Shown piece after piece: positions 30,967 through 39,881 of a stretch of 64,000 nucleotides of DNA; within the stretch, counting starts at the first letter, position 1; the number at the start of each line of letters is the position of its first letter. The stretch lies in contig NZ_JAMDLH010000001.1 of the NCBI RefSeq assembly GCF_023721755.1, forward strand, positions 1,054,001-1,118,000, read 5' to 3'. A program made the position numbers and the translations under genes. Source of the stretch: Pleomorphomonas sp. NRK KF1 (lineage in GTDB: Bacteria > Pseudomonadota > Alphaproteobacteria > Rhizobiales > Pleomorphomonadaceae). Below the pieces are notes generated by a model that saw nothing but the letters and a program-made list of their open reading frames with translations, ran no database searches and was not told the DNA's origin.

Positions 30967-32340
30967 TCAGGCCGCGATTTCGCCGGCCGTCTTCGCCACG
31001 CGCGTGATGCTGGTAACGCCCCGGCGGCCGAGCGCGGCCAGAAGCGTGTCGACGGCGGTGGAATCGGCATCGCCCGTAAGCATGAGTTGCCCGGCAAGCC
31101 GAGCGAACAGCGCGAAAGCCGGATCGGCCCGCAGCCGTCCGAGGTCGATCAGCACGAGATCGTAGGTCTGTTCCAGCGTTTCCAGCAGCATTGCGACGGA
31201 CTCGGCGTCGTCGGCGAGCGCACCAAGGGAGCGGCGACCGGGGCCGATCTCGTGGGCGCGCGAGCTGGCGTTGCGCTGGATGGCCTCGGTGAAATCGGCT
31301 TCTCCCGCCAAGAGTTCGGCAAGGCCCGGCTGGTCCTCGACACGCCGGCTCGCATCGACAACGACAATGCGCGCGCCTTTGAAGCCACCGTCGCGGGCCA
31401 GTTCCTCGATAAGGCGGCGATTCTCACCACCCTCGCCGAAGCTTGCGACAGCGACCCGGCGCCGCTCGGCGAGATCAACAAGGCCGCTGGCGGGCGAAGC
31501 GGTCACGGCGGCAGCAAGCTTGGCTAGCTCCGTTTTCGCCGCAGGTGCCTCAAGATCGGCGGATTTCGGGACGACGGATTCGGAGGCGCCGACGGCAAGC
31601 GGAGCCTCTTCCGGCAGTTCGCCGACCTCTCGACGACGCCGGCGGCCGATGGCCGCGGCGGCCGCGCCCAAGACAAGCACGGACAGCCCGGCAAACACTC
31701 CCCCCATCCAAGGCGGAACGCTCACGGTCTGCTCGACCTGCGTCGCGCCCGAGACCAGTCTGGCACCGACGCCGCCATCCGTACCCTGGAGCTGGAGATA
31801 GTCGCCAATGACCCGATTGACGAAGCGAATGGCAAAGTCCTGATTTTCGGCCGAAAACCGGATGTCGATCAACCGACCGTATCCGGATGGCGCGGCCGAA
31901 AAGCCGGCCGCGAGCGCCTCGGTCAACCTCTCTTCGGGTGAGACGAGCTTGCCGGCGGTCCCCATGCCGACCGCCGCCAGCAGACTCAGATGGAGCGGCG
32001 GTTTGGAAACGGTGTCGGCATCAGTCACTCCGAGTTCGGTGGCTGCCCGACGAAGAGCGTCGCGCGACGTGATGAGCTTCGCCTGCGCCGAGAGGAACTC
32101 GGAATCGACAGAGCTTTCCGCCGCACTCATGCGGTCGATGGCAAGTCGGGCGCGAACCTCGACTCCCGGCGGAAGGGCCGAGAGAAGGCCGTGTGTTGCA
32201 ATGGCCGCGGAGGCGGCCAGCGCGACCAAGATGGCCTTCCAGCGTGAAGAAGGCTGAAAGGCGGCCTGACGCACGCCATCCCCCGCCTCACCGGCGGGCG
32301 GCGCACCGAAAACGTTCGAGAGTCGAGCTTGCCTTTCCAT
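30967..32340 (-). CDS. Wzz-like polysaccharide chain-length protein fused to a degenerate BY-kinase domain
   Basis: This protein (457 residues from the chosen start) has two membrane helices (about 34-55, WKAILVALAASAAIATHGLL, and about 205-225, WMGGVFAGLSVLVLGAAAAA). They flank a periplasmic Wzz-type region. The cytoplasmic domain (about 285-457) has the layout of bacterial tyrosine kinases, with Walker A' as IVVVDASRR and Walker B as YDLVLIDLG. The Walker A position reads SFGEGGENRRLIEEL, without the GK(S/T) needed for ATP binding, and there is no C-terminal tyrosine cluster. It probably regulates exopolysaccharide length without kinase activity. An ATG 42 bases upstream (32382) is an alternative start. 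Confidence 0.75.
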   Translation of the reverse strand: MERQARLSNVFGAPPAGEAGDGVRQAAFQPSSRWKAILVALAASAAIATHGLLSALPPGVEVRARLAIDRMSAAESSVDSEFLSAQAKLITSRDALRRAATELGVTDADTVSKPPLHLSLLAAVGMGTAGKLVSPEERLTEALAAGFSAAPSGYGRLIDIRFSAENQDFAIRFVNRVIGDYLQLQGTDGGVGARLVSGATQVEQTVSVPPWMGGVFAGLSVLVLGAAAAAIGRRRRREVGELPEEAPLAVGASESVVPKSADLEAPAAKTELAKLAAAVTASPASGLVDLAERRRVAVASFGEGGENRRLIEELARDGGFKGARIVVVDASRRVEDQPGLAELLAGEADFTEAIQRNASSRAHEIGPGRRSLGALADDAESVAMLLETLEQTYDLVLIDLGRLRADPAFALFARLAGQLMLTGDADSTAVDTLLAALGRRGVTSITRVAKTAGEIAA

Positions 32341-32524
32341 GCGAAAAGCATGGGCGGGTATGGTAACCAGCCCGTTAAGCATCGCAAAAATGTTACCGAG
32401 GTTCCCCGATTATCGCCTCCCGGCAAGACTTGATAAAGGGTCGTTAAGCAGCGTTTTCCTTTCCTTAACCATGCCGGACTAGGGTCGCTTACCGTATTCG
32501 CGCTGATTTCATGGGGACATTCGC
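32341..32524. promoter_or_regulatory. Divergent promoter region of the exopolysaccharide genes
   Basis: The 184 bases between the divergent Wzz-like and Wza-like genes contain a near-identical direct repeat, CGTTAAGCATCG (32373-32384) and CGTTAAGCAGCG (32442-32453), 69 bases apart. A TTAACCATGC segment follows at 32465. The repeats could be sites for a regulator that controls both genes; I cannot name it. The region is AT-richer than its neighbours. Confidence 0.4.
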
Positions 32525-33094
32525 ATGCGGCGACGCGCCTTTCTCGGTCTGGCTTTGCTCGGCCTCGGCGCCTGTACGACCGCGCCCCGGCGTCGGCCGG
32601 TTGGCGATTCTTCCCCGATTCCGGATGGGCTCGACGGCCCCTATCGTCTCGACAGCGGCGACAAGCTGCGCGTCACCGTTTTCGAGCAAACGGCGCTCTC
32701 CGGCACCTTCTCCGTCGATCAGGCGGGCTACATTGCCTATCCCCTGGTCGGCAACGTCACGGCGCGCGGCCTGACTACGCAGGAGTTGGCGGGGGCGCTC
32801 ACGCGCGGCCTCAAGAGAGGCTATCTCAACAATCCCGACGTCACGGTCGAGGTCGATACCTACCGCCCCTTCTTCATCATGGGCGAGGTGCGCAATCCCG
32901 GCCAGTACAGCTACGTCAACACGATGACCGTCGAGACTGCCATCGCTATTGCTGGTGGCTTTACCTCACGCGCCAACGAGCGCGGCATCGCCGTGTCGCG
33001 CCGCCTGAACGGCAAGATCTATACTGGCACGTTGCCGCCGAACGCCCTGGTCCGGCCCGGCGATGTCCTGCGGGTCGCCCAGCGGCTGTTTTGA
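32525..33094 (+). CDS. Polysaccharide export lipoprotein (Wza-like, Poly_export/SLBB)
   Basis: This 189-residue protein has a signal peptide with lipobox LGLGAC (cysteine near residue 16). A Poly_export domain follows (YRLDSGDKLRVTVFEQTALS, then VDQAGYIAYPLVGNVTARG), then an SLBB-type domain (FIMGEVRNPGQYSYVNTMTV). It is about half the size of E. coli Wza and resembles the short ExoF/GumB-type proteins. It probably forms the periplasmic or outer-membrane conduit for exopolysaccharide. ATG 32525 is preceded by GGGGA 8 bases upstream. The initiating transferase gene follows. Confidence 0.9.
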   Translation: MRRRAFLGLALLGLGACTTAPRRRPVGDSSPIPDGLDGPYRLDSGDKLRVTVFEQTALSGTFSVDQAGYIAYPLVGNVTARGLTTQELAGALTRGLKRGYLNNPDVTVEVDTYRPFFIMGEVRNPGQYSYVNTMTVETAIAIAGGFTSRANERGIAVSRRLNGKIYTGTLPPNALVRPGDVLRVAQRLF

Positions 33095-33200
33095 CGAGAT
33101 TATTGCCAAGGACGAGCGCCGGCTGCCGCTTTACTTCACTTCAGTGTTTTTAGCCCATCATGGCGGCTTCGTTCGCTATGATCAGCGGGGATGAATTGCG

Positions 33201-34679
33201 ATGAGCGCCACAGAACCGGGCTCCGGGACCGCTTCCCACCTTCCAACGGCGGCGGAAGCCGTCGCTCGAAACTATCGTGAGGCCTCCATCGCCCCTTCGC
33301 TGGTGAGCGGCGTCGCCGCCGCTTTCGAGGCCCTGTGCCTGTCCGTCGTCGGTATCGGCCTCCTTCCGCTGTTCTCGGTATCGATCGCCGACCTGACGGT
33401 CGCAATTCCGGTCGGGGCCGCCGTCCTGACGCTGCTCGTCGCGCAGATACTTGGCGCCAACGACCTGTCGTTCCTGCGCCGCCACTCCCAGCGGTTCGCC
33501 AAGCTTCTGGTCGCCTGGTCGAGCGTCTTCGGCTTCGTCTCGGTCGTGCTGATCATTGGCGACGGCGTGCCCGACGTCGCCCGCCTGTGGTTTCCGGCCT
33601 GGTATGTGGCCGGCGTGATGGCGCTCGGCCTCGCCTCGGCGTTGACATCGCTGGCGACGCGCCGGCTGACCCGTGCCGGACGATTGCAGAAGCGGGCCGT
33701 CATCCTGGGCGGCGGCGCCATGGCCGAGTCCCTCATAACCGCGCTGGAGGAGACCGGCGGCAACGAACTCGCCATCCTCGGCATCTTCGACGATCGCAAC
33801 GACGATCGCAGCCCGGAGAATCAGCAGGGCTTTCCCAAGCTCGGCAACACGTCGGATCTCGTGGACTTCGCCCGCCTCGCCGCCGTCGACCTCGTGATCG
33901 TCGCCCTGCCGGCCACAGCCGAAGTCCGTATCCTGCAGCTTCTGAAAAAACTCTGGGTGCTGCCGGTGGACATTCGTCTGTCCGCCCATTCGAGCAAGCT
34001 GCGCCTTCGGCCGCGCTCCTACTCCTACATCGGCCGCGTGCCCTTTCTCGACCTGTTCGACCGGCCGATCACCGGCTGGTCGCAGGTGTCCAAACGCGTG
34101 TTCGACGTCACAATCGCCGCTCTCGCCATCGTCGCGCTGTCGCCGGTGATGATCGGCGCTGCCATCGCCGTCAAGATGACCTCCAAGGGGCCGATCCTGT
34201 TCCGCCAGCCGCGCTATGGCTTCAACAACGAGGTGATCTCGGTGATGAAGTTCCGCTCCATGTACGCCGATCAGGCGGATATCAAGGCAGAGAAGGTGGT
34301 GACGCGTGGCGATCCGCGCGTGACGCCGGTCGGTCGCTTCATCCGCAAGACCTCGATCGACGAGTTGCCGCAGCTGTTCAACGTGCTGAAGGGCGACCTG
34401 TCGCTCGTCGGCCCGCGCCCCCACGCCGTCAACGCCCATACCCAGCACAAGCTCTGGGAAGAGGTGGTCGACGGCTACTTCGCCCGCCACAAGGTGAAGC
34501 CGGGTGTCACCGGCTGGGCGCAGATCAACGGTTGGCGCGGTGAAGTCGACACGCCCGACAAGATCCAGGCGCGCGTCGAGCACGATCTCTACTACATCGA
34601 GAACTGGTCGGTTCTGTTCGACCTTTACATTCTCATGCTGACGCCGATCCGCATCCTCAACCAGGAAAACGCCTACTGA
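33201..34679 (+). CDS. Undecaprenyl-phosphate sugar phosphotransferase, WcaJ-like
   Basis: This 492-residue enzyme starts exopolysaccharide synthesis by moving a hexose-1-phosphate to undecaprenyl phosphate. The N-terminal half has membrane helices and a nucleotide-binding-like domain (KRAVILGGGAMAESLITALE). The C-terminal catalytic domain has KRVFDVTIAALAIVALSPVM, a KFRSM motif, SIDELPQLFNVLKGDLSLVG and GPRPHAV. Glucose is the usual sugar for this subtype but is not proven. Together with the Wzz- and Wza-like proteins it makes a partial exopolysaccharide locus. No further glycosyltransferases, flippase or polymerase lie in the window. Its stop overlaps the DUF1667 gene by seven bases. Confidence 0.92.
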   Translation: MSATEPGSGTASHLPTAAEAVARNYREASIAPSLVSGVAAAFEALCLSVVGIGLLPLFSVSIADLTVAIPVGAAVLTLLVAQILGANDLSFLRRHSQRFAKLLVAWSSVFGFVSVVLIIGDGVPDVARLWFPAWYVAGVMALGLASALTSLATRRLTRAGRLQKRAVILGGGAMAESLITALEETGGNELAILGIFDDRNDDRSPENQQGFPKLGNTSDLVDFARLAAVDLVIVALPATAEVRILQLLKKLWVLPVDIRLSAHSSKLRLRPRSYSYIGRVPFLDLFDRPITGWSQVSKRVFDVTIAALAIVALSPVMIGAAIAVKMTSKGPILFRQPRYGFNNEVISVMKFRSMYADQADIKAEKVVTRGDPRVTPVGRFIRKTSIDELPQLFNVLKGDLSLVGPRPHAVNAHTQHKLWEEVVDGYFARHKVKPGVTGWAQINGWRGEVDTPDKIQARVEHDLYYIENWSVLFDLYILMLTPIRILNQENAY

Positions 34680-35050
34680 AGGGGCGAGACGGCGCGGGCG
34701 GCGCGGAAATCGACACCCAGGCCCAGCGCGTCGGAAACGATGACGGCTCCCTCGGCCACCGGCGCGACAACCGTGACGCCGCGCAAGAGGCACAGACAGT
34801 CGAAGATGCGCTCCTTGGGCACCGGCGTGGCCGAGACAACCGGCAACAGCGCCAGACCACCGCCGGACACCCGCACCGTCGTCGTCACCATGCGCTTGGG
34901 CGCCACCACTTCCTCGGCGGCATAGGCGAGCCCCTTCTTGCAGGTGAAGCCGGACATCTCCGAAACAGTGCCGTTCTCGACGACGACTTCGCCGCCACAG
35001 CCGATCGGACACCCGATGCACTGGATGGCATGAACCACGCGTTCCATCAT
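34673..35050 (-). CDS. DUF1667 cysteine-rich protein, third subunit of the dehydrogenase cassette
   Basis: This 125-residue protein begins with IQCIGCPIGCGGEVVVENG, then SGFTCKKG, giving a C-x2-C-x3-C...C pattern that could hold an iron-sulfur cluster. DUF1667 proteins are usually encoded with GlpA-like and second FAD subunits, as here. Its ATG overlaps the stop of the upstream FAD gene (ATGA), with AGGAGGAGG before it. It may pass electrons from the two flavoproteins or stabilise the complex. Its 3' end overlaps the convergent transferase gene by seven bases. Confidence 0.85.
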   Translation of the reverse strand: MMERVVHAIQCIGCPIGCGGEVVVENGTVSEMSGFTCKKGLAYAAEEVVAPKRMVTTTVRVSGGGLALLPVVSATPVPKERIFDCLCLLRGVTVVAPVAEGAVIVSDALGLGVDFRAARAVSPLQ

Positions 35051-36351
35051 GCCTCCTCCTCGATCTCGTCTTCCGCCTCGATCTTCTCGGGCGCCGGCAC
35101 GACGAGGAACTCCAGCGTGGAGGCATCGCCGATCTTGCGGACGGGAATGTCGGCGACGATCATCTCGCTCGGCTTCACCACCCTGAGCTTGCGCTCGAAG
35201 GCGAGCACCCCATCGGCCCAGAACTGAAGCACCGAAGCACCCATCGGCTTGGCAGCGCGAAAGTAGAAGTGGGTGCTCATCTTGCCAGGCTCGAAAGCGG
35301 AAAGGCGTTGCGGCACGACGGTGCGCAGCCCCTCCCCCGCCGTGACGGATCGCTCGGAACCGAGCGCTGGGAGCTCGCCCCTGGCATGGCGCGCCGCCGA
35401 CCGGCCGGCAATGGCCGCCTCTTCCGACACCCAGTCGACCAGATCATGGACGTGCAGCACGTTGCCAGCGGCGAAGAAGCCGGGAATCGATGTCTGGCGG
35501 AACTGGTCGACGCGGGCGCCGCTGGTGATCGGATCGAGAGCGAGACCGGCCGCCCGTCCGAGTTCGTTTTCGGGAATGAGGCCAACGGAGAGCAGCACGC
35601 AGTCGCACGACACGTCGAAGGCCGTATCCTCGATCACCTCCAGCCTGTCGTTGACCTTCGACACGGTGACACCGGTAACCCGGTCCTTGCCGTGGATGGC
35701 CGTCACCGAGTGGCCGAGATAGAGCGGAATATCGAAGTCTTCCAGGCACTGGACGATGTTGCGCGTCAACCCGTTCGAATAGGGCATGATCTCGAAGACG
35801 GCCTTAACCTTGGCACCCTCGAAGGTCATGCGGCGGGCCATGATCAGGCCGATGTCGCCGGAACCGACGATCACCACTTCCTTGCCCGGCAGGTAGCCCT
35901 CCATGTTGACCATGCGCTGGGCGGCGCCGGCGGTGAACACACCGGCCGGCCGGCTGCCCGGCGTGCGGATGGCGCCACGGGTCCGCTCGCGGCAGCCCAT
36001 GGAATAGACCACCGACTTCGCCCGGACGACCGTCATCCCGGCATGCGGACTGACCGAGGTGATGACGCCACCGGGTTCGGCCGCGAGTACCGTGGTGTCG
36101 AGCCAGACGTCGATGTCCGTCGCCTTGACCATCTCGATGTAGCGATGGGCATAGCCCGGCCCGGTCAGCTCCTCCTCGAAGCGGCGGAGGCCGAAGCCGT
36201 TGTGAATGCACTGCTGCAGGATGCCACCGAGTTCGCGGTCGCGCTCGATGATCAGAACACGCTCCGCGCCGGCCTCGCGCGCGGCCAACGCCGCCGCCAT
36301 GCCGGCGGGACCGCCGCCGATGGTCACCACGTCGTAGGACAACTCACGCAT
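35047..36351 (-). CDS. FAD-dependent pyridine-nucleotide-type oxidoreductase, second subunit of the cassette
   Basis: This 434-residue flavoprotein opens with SYDVVTIGGGPAGMAAALAA (FAD fingerprint). It has a second nucleotide site GKEVVIVGSGDIGLIMARRM and ends its FAD domain with IPGFFAAGNVLHVHDLVDWV. No redox disulfide is seen, but a Cys-containing segment LQQCIHNGFG lies near residue 52. It resembles the HcnB/NoxA-like subunits that accompany GlpA homologues. Start ATG 36351 lies 8 bases inside the end of the GlpA-like gene; the long open frame upstream is a shadow. The role is probably to link substrate oxidation to NAD(P) or quinone. Confidence 0.9.
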   Translation of the reverse strand: MRELSYDVVTIGGGPAGMAAALAAREAGAERVLIIERDRELGGILQQCIHNGFGLRRFEEELTGPGYAHRYIEMVKATDIDVWLDTTVLAAEPGGVITSVSPHAGMTVVRAKSVVYSMGCRERTRGAIRTPGSRPAGVFTAGAAQRMVNMEGYLPGKEVVIVGSGDIGLIMARRMTFEGAKVKAVFEIMPYSNGLTRNIVQCLEDFDIPLYLGHSVTAIHGKDRVTGVTVSKVNDRLEVIEDTAFDVSCDCVLLSVGLIPENELGRAAGLALDPITSGARVDQFRQTSIPGFFAAGNVLHVHDLVDWVSEEAAIAGRSAARHARGELPALGSERSVTAGEGLRTVVPQRLSAFEPGKMSTHFYFRAAKPMGASVLQFWADGVLAFERKLRVVKPSEMIVADIPVRKIGDASTLEFLVVPAPEKIEAEDEIEEEA

Positions 36352-37837
36352 GGACGCCCTCCCCGGCTTCAAGATCGGCACGTGACATGAACAGCCAGGA
36401 GTCCGCCGAGTCCTTGCGGACCGAGGTGACGGGAATGCCGAGCTCGCGGGCGAGAATCGCCGTGACCCTCGGCCCGCAGAAACCACCCTGGCAGCGACCG
36501 GCCCCGGCGCGAACCCGCCGCTTGACGCCGTCGACGGTGCGCGCACCGCAAGGCGACAGGATGGCCGCGACGATCTCCGCCTCGGTGATGGTCTCGCAAC
36601 GGCAAATGACGCGCCCGAACAGCGGATCGGCGGCAATCAGCTCCGCCTGCGTCGCACGGTCCATCTCGTGGAAGCGCGGCTTTGCCGGGTTGACCGGCAC
36701 GAAGCTCGCCTTCTGCCTCAACCGCAGGCCGACGTCCTGCAGCACCTCGACCATGACCTCGCCGATGGCCGGTGCCGAGGTGAGGCCGGGCGACTGGATG
36801 CCGGCAGCGTGGACGAGACCACGGGCGACCGGCGACGGACCGATGACGAAGTCCTTTCCGGCTGCGGCACGCAAGCCGGCGAATTCGGTGATCGCCGTAC
36901 CGAGCGGCAGGGTCGGCATGATGCGGCGGGCGCCGGCAATGATGCCGGCGAGACCGCCTGCGGTGGTCTCCTTGTCCTCGGGGTCGTCGATCTCGGTGGC
37001 ATCGGGACCGATGAACACGTTGCCGTGCACGGTGGGCGACACCAGGATGCCCTTCGACACCTTGTCGGGCGTCGGGAACAGAACCGTGTTGACCAGTTTG
37101 CCGACGCTGCGGTCGAACAGGATATACTCGCCCCGGCGCGGCTTGATGGTGAAGCTGTCGTCTCCGGCGAGACGGGCTATCTCACCCGAATGAAGGCCAG
37201 CGGCGTTGACCACGAAGCGCGTCGCGACACGGCCACGCGTGGTATTCACCGCCACGATCTGCCGATCAGCCACATCGAGCCCGGTCACGGCGCACTCGGT
37301 GACGATGCGCACGCTGTTGCGAATGGCGTTCTCGGCAAAGCCGACGGTGGCGAGAAACGGACAGACGATGGCGCCGGTCGGCGCCCATAGCGCGCCGGCA
37401 ACCTCGGGTGAGATGTTCGGTTCGTGAGCGAGAACCTGCTCCCGCGACCAGATCTCGAGACCCGGCACGCCATTGTCGATGCCGCGATGGCGGAGGTCGG
37501 CCACGGTCTCCATCTGGGCGGCATCCTTCGCCACCACCAGCGACCCCGTCGCCTTGCGCGGAATTCCGAGCCCCTCGGATAGCTCGGCATAGAGCCGGGC
37601 GCCCTGTACGTTGAGTCGCGCCTTCCAGGTGCCTGGCTCCGCGTCGAAGCCGGCATGCAGAATGCCGCTGTTGGCCTTGGAGGTGCCGGTGGCGACGTCG
37701 GGCGACCGTTCGATGACCAGCACCGACAGCTCGTAACGCGACAGCGCGCGGGCTATGGCGCACCCTACCACGCCGCCGCCGATGACGACGACATCGGCGC
37801 TGTCCGGAACAGGCCCCGCTCCAAAACTCCCCGCCAT
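36344..37837 (-). CDS. GlpA-like FAD dehydrogenase with BFD-type [2Fe-2S] domain
   Basis: This 497-residue protein has an N-terminal DAO domain (VVVIGGGVVGCAIARALSRY, and RRGEYILFDR in the middle). A C-terminal BFD-like domain follows with four cysteines in the pattern RCETITEAEIVAAIL...GRCQGGFCGPRV. This layout matches GlpA, the large subunit of anaerobic glycerol-3-phosphate dehydrogenase, though another hydroxy-acid substrate is possible. GAGGGAGAAGGG precedes ATG 37837. It overlaps the second FAD gene, so the three genes form one transcript. The upstream TTCG array resembles DeoR/GlpR-type operators, which favours a glycerol-phosphate role. Confidence 0.88.
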   Translation of the reverse strand: MAGSFGAGPVPDSADVVVIGGGVVGCAIARALSRYELSVLVIERSPDVATGTSKANSGILHAGFDAEPGTWKARLNVQGARLYAELSEGLGIPRKATGSLVVAKDAAQMETVADLRHRGIDNGVPGLEIWSREQVLAHEPNISPEVAGALWAPTGAIVCPFLATVGFAENAIRNSVRIVTECAVTGLDVADRQIVAVNTTRGRVATRFVVNAAGLHSGEIARLAGDDSFTIKPRRGEYILFDRSVGKLVNTVLFPTPDKVSKGILVSPTVHGNVFIGPDATEIDDPEDKETTAGGLAGIIAGARRIMPTLPLGTAITEFAGLRAAAGKDFVIGPSPVARGLVHAAGIQSPGLTSAPAIGEVMVEVLQDVGLRLRQKASFVPVNPAKPRFHEMDRATQAELIAADPLFGRVICRCETITEAEIVAAILSPCGARTVDGVKRRVRAGAGRCQGGFCGPRVTAILARELGIPVTSVRKDSADSWLFMSRADLEAGEGVHA

Positions 37838-37899
37838 GCCCTTCTCCCTCGCAGGCTCGCCGACAGCGCGATCGCGCTGCCCTGTCACTATCCACAAAG

Positions 37900-37959
37900 T
37901 TCGAATGATCTTCGTTTTAGTTCGTTTTGTCTTTCGTATCATCTAAAGCGAAAGTTTCG
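37900..37959. promoter_or_regulatory. Helically phased TTCG direct-repeat array (DeoR/GlpR-like operator)
   Basis: TTCG occurs at 37900, 37911, 37921, 37933 and 37956, spaced 11, 10, 12 and 23 bases, so all five lie on about the same face of the helix. The flanks are T-rich, as in CTTCGTTTTAG and TTCGTTTTGTCTTTCG. Several DeoR-family repressors, including GlpR types, bind repeated TTTCG-like units. The array sits 63-122 bases before the GlpA-like start, a normal operator position. Confidence 0.6.
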
Positions 37960-38000
37960 GATCGGTATGAACGCCTAGATCGGCGTTTCTCGCACCCGTG

Positions 38001-38042
38001 AAAACGACAACGCCACCCTCCCTTTCGGGAAGGCGGCGTTGG
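38001..38042 (-). terminator. Rho-independent terminator of the PTS operon
   Basis: On the minus strand CAACGCC and GGCGTTG form the outer stem around an inner CCCGAAAGGG hairpin, followed by TCGTTTTC. It lies about 50 bases after the ptsG stop. Confidence 0.75.
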
Positions 38043-38090
38043 TCTCGAACACGGACTGCCGCCGGCTCACCACCGGCGAAGCAGGATGCA

Positions 38091-39863
38091 TCAGGCCGAT
38101 AGCGCCTGCGCCACTTCGCCGGCGTCGTCGCCGACGATCAGCTGATAGTGCGCTGCTCCCAGCGTGGCGACCGCCCGCACCCCGGCCTTCTTGACGAGCG
38201 ACTGGTCGAACCGTTTGGGATCGGCCACCTCAATGCGAACGCGGGTTCCGGACACCGCCTCGACCGAAACGATGTTGGCGCGTCCACCGAGCGCATCGAC
38301 CATCTGGTCGGCCTTCAGTCGGGCGGCAACCGACGGCACCCCAGCAGCAGGCTTTGCCGCGACCGGCGCGGCGGCTGCGGCCGGAGCGGCGCCACCGGCG
38401 GGCTGGGTGCGCAGATACTCCTCCATGTCGGTCTTCATGTTTTCCGACTGGGTGCCGAAGATCACCTGCAGGCCCTGGCCCACCACCATGACGCCCGCGG
38501 CGCCCATTTCCTTGAACGTCGCCTGATTCACCTTGGCGATGTCGGCGACGCCGACGCGCAGGCGGGTGATGCAGGCATCGAGATTGGTGATGTTCTGAGC
38601 GCCACCGAAGGCGGTGACCAGCTTGCGGGCGGTGGCGAAGCGATCGTTGCCGTCAAGCGCCTCGGTAGCCGTCTCCACGCTGCCGACGGCGTCATCCTCG
38701 CGGCCGGGAGTCTTGAGGTCGAACTTCAGGATGGCGAAGCGGAACACCCCGTAATAGATGGCCGCATAGATCGGCCCGAGGATCAGTGTCATCCACCAGT
38801 TGTGGGCCTTGGAGCCGAAGACGTTGAACAGCAGGAAGTCGATGCCGCCCTGCGAGAAGGTGAAGCCCATGTGGATGTCGAGCGTGTTGGCCACGAACTG
38901 GGTGGTGGCGGCGAGCACGGCATGCAAAGCGTAGAGGGCTGGGGCGACGAACAGGAACGAGAACTCGATGGGCTCGGTGATGCCGGTCAGGAACGAGGTC
39001 AGCGCGGCCGAGATCATCATGCCCATGACCTTGAGCCGGTTCTCCGGCCTAGCCGTGTGGGCGATGGCGATGGCGGCGGCCGGCAGGCCCCACATCTTGA
39101 ACAGGAAGGCGCCCGAAAGGATGCCGGCGGTGGGGTCGCCCGCGAAGAAGCGGTTGATGTCGCCGTGAACCACCTTGCCGGCGGCGTCGGTGAACGACCC
39201 GATCTCGAAGAAGAACGGCACGTTCCAGATGTGGTGCAGGCCGAACGGGATCAGCAGGCGCTCGACGAAGCCGTAGATGGTGGCGGCGAGGCGCGGATCG
39301 CTGTCGGCCGCCCAGTGCGAGAACACGTCGATGCCGGCCTGCACGGGCTGCCAGACGAAGGACAGCACCACGCCGGCGACGATGGCCGCGACGCCGGTGA
39401 TGATCGGCACGAAGCGCTTGCCGGCGAAGAATCCGAGGTAGGACGGCAGCTGGATGCGGAAGTAGCGGTTGAACAGCGATGCCGCGATGGCGCCGATGAT
39501 GATGCCGCCGAACACGCCGGTGTCGATGGTCGGCACCGTCTTGCCGGCGAGTATCGGCACCTCCAGGAACACTGCCATGGCGCTGAGCGTCGCCGTCATG
39601 ACGAAGTAGCCGACGACGGCCGCGATGGCGGCGACGCCATCATTCTTGGCGAGGCCGAGGGCCACGCCGACAGCGAAGATGATCGGCAGGTTGCCGAAGA
39701 TGGCGTCGCCACCCTTGGCCATCACCTGCGACACGATCTCGGGTAGGAAGGAGAAGTTGGACGCGCCGATGCCGAGCAGAAGGCCGGCGACGGGCAGCAC
39801 GGCTACGGGCAACATCAGCGCCTTGCCGATCTGCTGCAGCACTCCGAAAGCTGACTTGAACAT
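38091..39863 (-). CDS. ptsG: PTS glucose-type permease EIICB with a second, cysteine-less EIIB-like domain
   Basis: This 590-residue protein transports and phosphorylates a hexose. The EIIC domain (about 1-375) reads very like Pts[21 protein letters not shown], the stretch with [12 protein letters not shown], and [19 protein letters not shown]. The EIIB domain (about 405-480) has the phospho-cysteine in [14 protein letters not shown]. After an Ala-rich linker, a third domain (about 520-590) aligns with EIIB ([20 protein letters not shown]) but has Val where the cysteine should be. E. coli PtsG lacks this extra domain. Glucose is the likely substrate; N-acetylglucosamine is less likely. It follows the EIIA-HPr-EI gene by 18 bases. 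Confidence 0.88.
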   Translation of the reverse strand: MFKSAFGVLQQIGKALMLPVAVLPVAGLLLGIGASNFSFLPEIVSQVMAKGGDAIFGNLPIIFAVGVALGLAKNDGVAAIAAVVGYFVMTATLSAMAVFLEVPILAGKTVPTIDTGVFGGIIIGAIAASLFNRYFRIQLPSYLGFFAGKRFVPIITGVAAIVAGVVLSFVWQPVQAGIDVFSHWAADSDPRLAATIYGFVERLLIPFGLHHIWNVPFFFEIGSFTDAAGKVVHGDINRFFAGDPTAGILSGAFLFKMWGLPAAAIAIAHTARPENRLKVMGMMISAALTSFLTGITEPIEFSFLFVAPALYALHAVLAATTQFVANTLDIHMGFTFSQGGIDFLLFNVFGSKAHNWWMTLILGPIYAAIYYGVFRFAILKFDLKTPGREDDAVGSVETATEALDGNDRFATARKLVTAFGGAQNITNLDACITRLRVGVADIAKVNQATFKEMGAAGVMVVGQGLQVIFGTQSENMKTDMEEYLRTQPAGGAAPAAAAAPVAAKPAAGVPSVAARLKADQMVDALGGRANIVSVEAVSGTRVRIEVADPKRFDQSLVKKAGVRAVATLGAAHYQLIVGDDAGEVAQALSA

Positions 39864-39881
39864 GGTTGGAAACCTCTGGGA

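Noticed and set aside
33150-35126. A 658-codon minus-strand frame opposite the WcaJ-like gene
   Set aside because: Same kind of shadow: arginine- and histidine-rich, no motifs, and it covers both a clear transferase gene and part of DUF1667 in another frame.
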